DNA of 64,000 nucleotides from Fen-1273 sp035516035 (lineage in GTDB: Bacteria > Bacteroidota > Ignavibacteria > UBA10030 > UBA6906), in contig DATJAS010000059.1 in the NCBI GenBank assembly GCA_035516035.1, positions 1-64,000 on the forward strand, written 5' to 3'. A model generated the notes under the pieces. It had not been told where the DNA came from. It worked only from the letters and a program-made list of their open reading frames with translations, and ran no database searches. Below, piece by piece: positions 59,614 through 64,000 of the stretch (position 1 is its first letter; every line of letters starts with the position of its first letter). The translations under genes and the position numbers were made by a program.

Positions 59614-61383
59614 GTGAACTCCCCCGTTTTGACAGAAATTCCGCTCTGCCTCATTGCGAGCGCGCTCCTCTTTCGTGCTGCTCAGTGCGACGCTCAGGTG
59701 CGCGAGTTCCCCTGGAGAGAGAATTTCGATACCGCGTCGCCTCCCGCGCTTCCCTCGGGGTGGCAGTCCTCCCGCGCGAGAAACGCGGCCGCAGACGACA
59801 TGACGGTGAGCCAGAGCGCCCCCCGGTCGCTCCCGTGCTGCGTCTCGGCGACAAATGCAACCGTCGCTCAGTGGCTCGCCACGCCGCTCTGCGACTTCGG
59901 CGCGGTGATTCCCTCCCGGCTCACGTTCTGGGTGCGAAGGTCTTCGACGTTTGCCGCTTCGCTCGTTCTCGATTTCTCCCCGGACGGGGGCACGGCGTGG
60001 TCGCCGCTGCCCGGAGACACGCTCCGGAGTGACGGAGCGACTTCGTACGTGCAGGCATCCTGCGACATTCCACGCGATCTTGCAGGGAGAAACGGCGTTC
60101 GGTTTCGCATCCGCATCATTCCCGCGGCGACGGGGAGCGCGGGGACGCTCCGCCTCGACGATTTTGCAATGACCGTTCATCCCCCCTATAACCTCTCACT
60201 CTCCCGGGTGTCCGCTTCCCCCCTCCGACCGCGCGCGGGCGACCCGGTTGATGTCACGGCGACGGTGACCAATACCGGCATGCTTCCGGCGTCCGGGTTC
60301 TCGGTCGGGCTCTTCACAAATTGCGGCGACTCTCTCAGCCCGGTTCCCTGCGGCTCGCTCGCCTCGGCGTACCCCCCGGGCGCGCTCCTCCCGCTGGATT
60401 CGGTGAGCGTGATCCTCCGCCTGGATGCCCCCGCAGAGGGGATCAATTCGCTCATAGCGGCGGTGCGCGACACACTGGACGGTGACCCTTCAGACGACAT
60501 GCTCCCCGTCGGATTTGACGTCACGCCTTCTTCCGGCTCTCTGGTCATCAACGAGATCATGTACGCCCCTCTTCCGGGGGAATCGGAATACGTTGAATTC
60601 ATGGCGAGCGGGCCCAGGGCCGTGAATCCGAATGCGTGGAGGCTCATCGTGAAGGGGACTGGAGGAGTGAAAGACAGGACGCAAGTGTTCTCCCCCTGCG
60701 GGGCGCCCGTTTCGCCGGGGGGGTTCGTTGTCCTGGCCGAGGATTCCTCGATCTACCGGTTCTTCCCGGCGCTCCTCGATCCTGGTTCCGCACCCGTCAT
60801 TATCCCCTCCTCATGGGAAGCGCGGCTCAACAACGACGGAGCAACGCTCCTCCTTGTCGACCCGTGGGGATCCGTCTCAGACAGTGTCGCTTACTCCCCC
60901 TCGTGGCACAATCCCTCCGTATCAGACAAATCGGGGAGGTCGCTTGAGCGGATACTTGCCCCCGGGAGATCAAACGATCCTGCCAACTGGAGCACGTGTA
61001 CGCTCGTCGAGGGGGGGACGCCGGGGCGCAGGAACAGCGTTGCCCTCGCGCGGAGTGCCGCCCCGGGGGGCGTCACAGCGTCTCCCAATCCGTTTTCACC
61101 CGACGGGGACGGCCACGACGATGCTTCCGTGATCAGCTACAGCATCCCCTCAGGGGTCTGGAGCGTGTCTGTGAGAATATTCGATGCGAGGGGAAGGCTT
61201 GTGAGGACGCTTGCGACGTGCGCCCCGTCCACGGGCCGGGGGGAGTGCATATGGGACGGCCGCGACGACGCGAGGCTGACGGCGCGTATGGGGATATACG
61301 TCATCTACATAGAGGCGACTGCCGCGGGGGGCGGCTCTTTCACGGCGCGCGGCGTCGTCGTGCTCGCGCGCCGGCTCCGCTAG
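59614..61383 (+). CDS. lamin-tail-domain surface protein with FlgD-like C-terminus
   Basis: A 589-aa secreted protein starting with GTG at 59614. Signal peptide (about 1-28); a concanavalin-like N-terminal domain (about 30-190); a CARDB-like beta domain (about 195-305: 'DPVDVTATVTNTGMLPASGFSV'); a lamin-tail domain (about 310-450: 'GSLVINEIMYAPLPGESEYVEF'); and a FlgD Ig-like C-terminus ('ASPNPFSPDGDGHDD', 'IFDARGRLVRTLA'). This layout is common in FCB-group surface proteins. The last bases overlap the convergent regulator gene at 61380. Confidence 0.85.
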   Translation: MNSPVLTEIPLCLIASALLFRAAQCDAQVREFPWRENFDTASPPALPSGWQSSRARNAAADDMTVSQSAPRSLPCCVSATNATVAQWLATPLCDFGAVIPSRLTFWVRRSSTFAASLVLDFSPDGGTAWSPLPGDTLRSDGATSYVQASCDIPRDLAGRNGVRFRIRIIPAATGSAGTLRLDDFAMTVHPPYNLSLSRVSASPLRPRAGDPVDVTATVTNTGMLPASGFSVGLFTNCGDSLSPVPCGSLASAYPPGALLPLDSVSVILRLDAPAEGINSLIAAVRDTLDGDPSDDMLPVGFDVTPSSGSLVINEIMYAPLPGESEYVEFMASGPRAVNPNAWRLIVKGTGGVKDRTQVFSPCGAPVSPGGFVVLAEDSSIYRFFPALLDPGSAPVIIPSSWEARLNNDGATLLLVDPWGSVSDSVAYSPSWHNPSVSDKSGRSLERILAPGRSNDPANWSTCTLVEGGTPGRRNSVALARSAAPGGVTASPNPFSPDGDGHDDASVISYSIPSGVWSVSVRIFDARGRLVRTLATCAPSTGRGECIWDGRDDARLTARMGIYVIYIEATAAGGGSFTARGVVVLARRLR

Positions 61384-61763
61384 GCCCAGGCACCTTCCAT
61401 TCGGCCAAAGACCAGTTCATCGACGAGCTTGAGCAGGTCCTGCACGGGAGTCGTCTTGTCCAGGAGGAAGTCGAGCTTCGGGTCGATGTTGATCACCTGC
61501 GAATACACGTCGCGGAACCCGGAGATGAATATGAACTTCGTCCGCTTGTACCGGTCGATCTCCCGGGCGAAGGCGTGCATTTTCACGCCGTCCAGCCGGG
61601 GCATGCGGATATCAGAGATGATCAGGTCGATGTCCGTCTTCGTCAGGACCTCGCACCCTTCCATCCCGTCCTTTGCCGTGTGAACGGTGTACCCGTTTTT
61701 CCTCAGGACCTCAGTGACCAGGAAGAGATAGTCCTCGTTGTCGTCGACCAGAAGTATATCCAT
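61380..61763 (-). CDS. single-domain response regulator (CheY-like)
   Basis: A 127-aa receiver domain: 'LLVDDNEDYL', phospho-Asp in 'LIISDIRMPRLDG', Ser in 'FIFISGFRD' at the Thr/Ser switch, and Lys in 'LLDKTTPVQDL'. It lacks an output domain. Its final codons overlap the lamin-tail gene by 4 bases. No clear promoter was found in 61764-61915. Confidence 0.9.
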   Translation of the reverse strand: MDILLVDDNEDYLFLVTEVLRKNGYTVHTAKDGMEGCEVLTKTDIDLIISDIRMPRLDGVKMHAFAREIDRYKRTKFIFISGFRDVYSQVINIDPKLDFLLDKTTPVQDLLKLVDELVFGRMEGAWA

Positions 61764-61915
61764 AAGTCATGCCCCGTGATTGCCTGTCTCTGTTCGCAAA
61801 AAATATGCGAAGGTTTGGGGTAAGACATTGTGCGTGAAGTCACACGGAGAAGTGTCACCTCTGTGATTTTGTCCCGAAATGTTTGATAATTTGGCGTTCT
61901 CCGTTGATTTTGCAC

Positions 61916-62404
61916 CTATGCGCTCGAGTCGAGGAGCGAATCGATCTCCTCCTTCACGAGCCTGTAGAGGTGCCACTCCTTCATGTGCTTTGCGCCCGAA
62001 CGCCTGTAGAAGTTGATTGCCGGCTCGTTCCAGTCGAGAACGGTCCATTCCATCCGGCCGCACCCGCGGGAAGCTGCCTCCGCGACCATGGCGCGGAAGA
62101 GTGAGAAGCCCGCCTTCCTCCCCCGCCAGGCGGGCAGCACGAACAGATCCTCGAGGTAGAGCGTCGGGAGAGCGAGAAAACTCGAGTACGTCTCGAACAC
62201 GAACGCGTATCCGACCGCCGCGCCTTCGGCTTCGGCAAGATAACATTCGAGGCGCGGCCGGGGAGCGAATATGTCGCGGAGGAGTCTCTGCTGCGCGTCC
62301 GGATCCGGAGGCGAGAGTTTCTCATAGTCTGCAAGCGCCTTCACGAGCGCAAGAACAGTGGTCCCGTCGGAAGGGAGCGCCTTTCGGACTGCAATCGCCA
62401 TCAT
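61916..62404 (-). CDS. GNAT family N-acetyltransferase
   Basis: A 162-aa protein. The acetyl-CoA loop 'LFVLPAWRGRKAGFSLF' matches motif A (R/Q-x2-G-x-G/A), followed by 'WTVLDWNEPAINFYRRSGAKHM', as in spermidine/thialysine acetyltransferases (SSAT-like). Two Met codons begin the frame (62404, 62401). Substrate inferred only. Confidence 0.9.
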   Translation of the reverse strand: MMAIAVRKALPSDGTTVLALVKALADYEKLSPPDPDAQQRLLRDIFAPRPRLECYLAEAEGAAVGYAFVFETYSSFLALPTLYLEDLFVLPAWRGRKAGFSLFRAMVAEAASRGCGRMEWTVLDWNEPAINFYRRSGAKHMKEWHLYRLVKEEIDSLLDSSA

Positions 62405-62529
62405 CAGCCTTTCATTACAATTGGGGTTGATCGGCAGGAATTGCGCAAGATATCAAGTTTCTTGATTCTTTCAAACGGATGGCTCATATTGGCAATATCC
62501 TCCTCCACCACAGGCCGGGTCACCCCCCC

Positions 62530-63828
62530 ATGAGAACTCTCCTGAAGTATCTGGCGGTCGCCGCACTCGCGCTCCGTGTGACGGCAAGCGGCCAGACGAC
62601 TGCGATCAGGTGCGGAACGCTCATCGACGGGCTGTCGGACGCCCCCCGCAAGAACGCCGTCGTACTGGTCGACGGAAAGACGATCACGTCAGTCGGGACC
62701 GAGATCCCGCCCGGGGTGCGCGTGATCGACCTCTCCGGGGCGACCGTTCTGCCGGGACTTATCGATGCCCACACGCATGTTCTCCTCCAGGGGGACGTGA
62801 CCGAAGAGGACTACGACGAACAGCTCCTGAAGGAGTCCATTCCATACCGGACGCTCCGGGCGACCGTGTCCTGCCGGACGGCGCTCCTGAACGGGTTCAC
62901 CACGCTCCGCGACATGGAGACCGAGGGGGCGATGTACGCGGACGTCGACCTCAAGAAGGCGATTGCCCGCGGGGTGATCGACGGGCCCCGGCTCTTCGTC
63001 TCCACGCGGTCAATCAATACCACCGGCCACTACCCCCTCCCCAACAGCCTGTACGCGTGGGAGCTCCACATGCCCAAGGGGGTCCAGGAGGTCACCGGGC
63101 AGGCGGAGGCCCGCCGGGCCGTACGCGAACAGCTCTCCTACGGCGCGGACTGGATCAAGGTGTATGCGGACAGGGGATACTACCGGGCGGTCGACGGCAC
63201 GTTCCACAGCCTGCCGAACTTCACGGACGAAGAGCTCAGGGCGATCGGCGACGAAGTGCACGCCTCGCGAAGGCATTTTGCCGCGCATGCCGTCGCCCGG
63301 GAGGGGATCATACCGGCGATCAACGCTGGGGCGACGTCCATCGAGCACGGGTTCGCGATGGACGACGAATGTATCGCGCTCATGGTCAGGAAGGGAGTCT
63401 ACTGGTGTCCCACGATCTACGTCAACGTCTACGTCGCCGAAGGTCGGGCAGCGGCGGGGAATCCCGCGAACAAGGAGCTGCTCGACGTGCAGCCCGTGGT
63501 CTTTGCGAAGGCCCTGAAGGCGGGCGTGAAGATCGCATTCGGGACCGACGTCGGAGGTTTCCCCTGGACGGAAAACGAGGCGAAGGAGTTTCCCTACATG
63601 GTGAAGTGGGGGATGACCCCGATGCAGGCGATCCGCTCGGCGACTGTCGTGGCTGCAGAGCTCCTCGATATGAAAGGGAAGATCGGCGAGATCTCCCCGG
63701 GCGCGTTCGCAGACATCATCGCCGTGGAAGGGGATCCCCTCGAGCACGTCGAGGCGCTCCAGCAGGTGAAATTCGTGATGAAAGAGGGAAAAGTCTACAA
63801 GAACGAAGTGGGGGCACGTGGACAGTAG
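62530..63828 (+). CDS. secreted amidohydrolase family protein
   Basis: A 432-aa protein. Signal peptide (about 1-21, A-S-G-Q), then an amidohydrolase barrel with 'LIDAHTHVLLQGD' (HxH), H in 'FAAHAVARE', H in 'IEHGFAMDD' and Asp in 'FGTDVGGF'. It is of the imidazolonepropionase-like/prolidase type that acts on dipeptides or cyclic amides. The start at 62530 is preferred because the signal peptide begins there. Confidence 0.88.
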   Translation: MRTLLKYLAVAALALRVTASGQTTAIRCGTLIDGLSDAPRKNAVVLVDGKTITSVGTEIPPGVRVIDLSGATVLPGLIDAHTHVLLQGDVTEEDYDEQLLKESIPYRTLRATVSCRTALLNGFTTLRDMETEGAMYADVDLKKAIARGVIDGPRLFVSTRSINTTGHYPLPNSLYAWELHMPKGVQEVTGQAEARRAVREQLSYGADWIKVYADRGYYRAVDGTFHSLPNFTDEELRAIGDEVHASRRHFAAHAVAREGIIPAINAGATSIEHGFAMDDECIALMVRKGVYWCPTIYVNVYVAEGRAAAGNPANKELLDVQPVVFAKALKAGVKIAFGTDVGGFPWTENEAKEFPYMVKWGMTPMQAIRSATVVAAELLDMKGKIGEISPGAFADIIAVEGDPLEHVEALQQVKFVMKEGKVYKNEVGARGQ

Positions 63829-63840
63829 TGTGGAGGGGGC

Positions 63841-64000
63841 GTGAGACAGGCGGTGTTCTGTGCCTCTGTGTGTCTCATCCTGACGCTCTTCGCCATGACC
63901 GCTGACTCTGATGTGCGTATCCGGTACGGGCTCTCGATGCCGCGTCCGGCGACGCACCTCCTCGAGGTGACCGTGACGTTCAGCGGGCTTCCCTCGTCGG
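63841..64000 (+). CDS. M61 family peptidase-like protein (5' end only)
   Basis: A GTG start at 63841 behind GGAGGGGG; 53 codons are visible. A signal peptide (hydrophobic residues 9-20) is followed by 'YGLSMPRPATHLLEVTVTFSGL', which is the typical N-terminal beta-strand opening of M61 glycyl aminopeptidase-like proteins. It lies 12 bases after the amidohydrolase gene, so both secreted hydrolases may be co-transcribed. The catalytic part is outside the window. Confidence 0.6.
   Translation, partial: MRQAVFCASVCLILTLFAMTADSDVRIRYGLSMPRPATHLLEVTVTFSGLPSS

Overview
The window is GC-rich bacterial chromosome with dense, mostly co-directional operons. Neighbouring genes very often overlap by 4 bases (ATGA or GTGA). 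Several features point to the Bacteroidota/Ignavibacteriota side of the FCB group: a secreted fibronectin-III protein with a textbook type IX secretion (T9SS) C-terminal signal, a PorZ-like propeller protein, a DUF3276/PUR-family protein, TonB-dependent uptake, and at least twelve promoters of the Bacteroidota layout (TTG, exactly 20 bp, TAnnTT-like). The high GC content suggests an Ignavibacteria-like or related uncultivated lineage rather than a classical Bacteroides. That placement is an inference.

Layout. 1-2199 (minus): end of a lipoprotein gene, a small RsbRD-like protein and an Fpg/Nei DNA glycosylase. 2323-6843 (plus): a thiamin operon with promoter, TPP riboswitch, intrinsic terminator, TonB receptor, SSS-family transporter and thiamin pyrophosphokinase. 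6835-9261 (minus): a sigma54-type response regulator followed by a polytopic membrane protein. 9328-17528 (plus): one long operon from adenosine deaminase through an adenosine-specific kinase, a lipoprotein RidA, urocanate hydratase, a VOC protein, a 71-residue Cys protein, a methyltransferase, a SpoIIE-type phosphatase and a secreted metallopeptidase. 17577-20563 (plus): hutI, glutamate formimidoyltransferase and cyclodeaminase under their own promoter. With hutU these make the histidine-degradation route from urocanate to glutamate and formyl/methenyl-THF; no hutH is seen here. 20815-22856: an unrecognised two-gene membrane/MIDAS module. 22963-26301: the FN3/T9SS secreted protein. 26511-27965: prolyl-tRNA synthetase.

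27982-39543 (minus) is a long lipid/ribosome operon read from a promoter at 39657-39687: yceD, rpmF, plsX, fabH, fabD, a Cys-cluster protein, fabG, acpP, fabF, rnc, a CoA-binding protein, a one-POTRA Omp85-like protein, rsmE and a GT-C transferase. 39816-41168 (plus) is a GT39-type transferase that ends at a bidirectional terminator. 41338-55455 (minus) holds the PUR protein, the PorZ-like protein, ribH, a PHP phosphoesterase, a Crp-type regulator, a PEGA/PQQ/protease-Omp85 envelope cluster, ptsI-ptsH, a prenyl synthase and type 2 IPP isomerase. 55604-59117 (plus) carries a sugar nucleotidyltransferase, metK and ahcY. The right end has two CheY-like regulators, a lamin-tail surface protein, a GNAT enzyme, an amidohydrolase and the start of an M61 peptidase.

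No rRNA, tRNA, CRISPR array, insertion sequence or prophage was seen. A REP-like repeat family (GTCATTGCGAG ... GAAGCAATCT) occurs at two intergenic sites. The only gene-free stretch over 300 bases is 2200-2513, and it is filled by regulatory elements.
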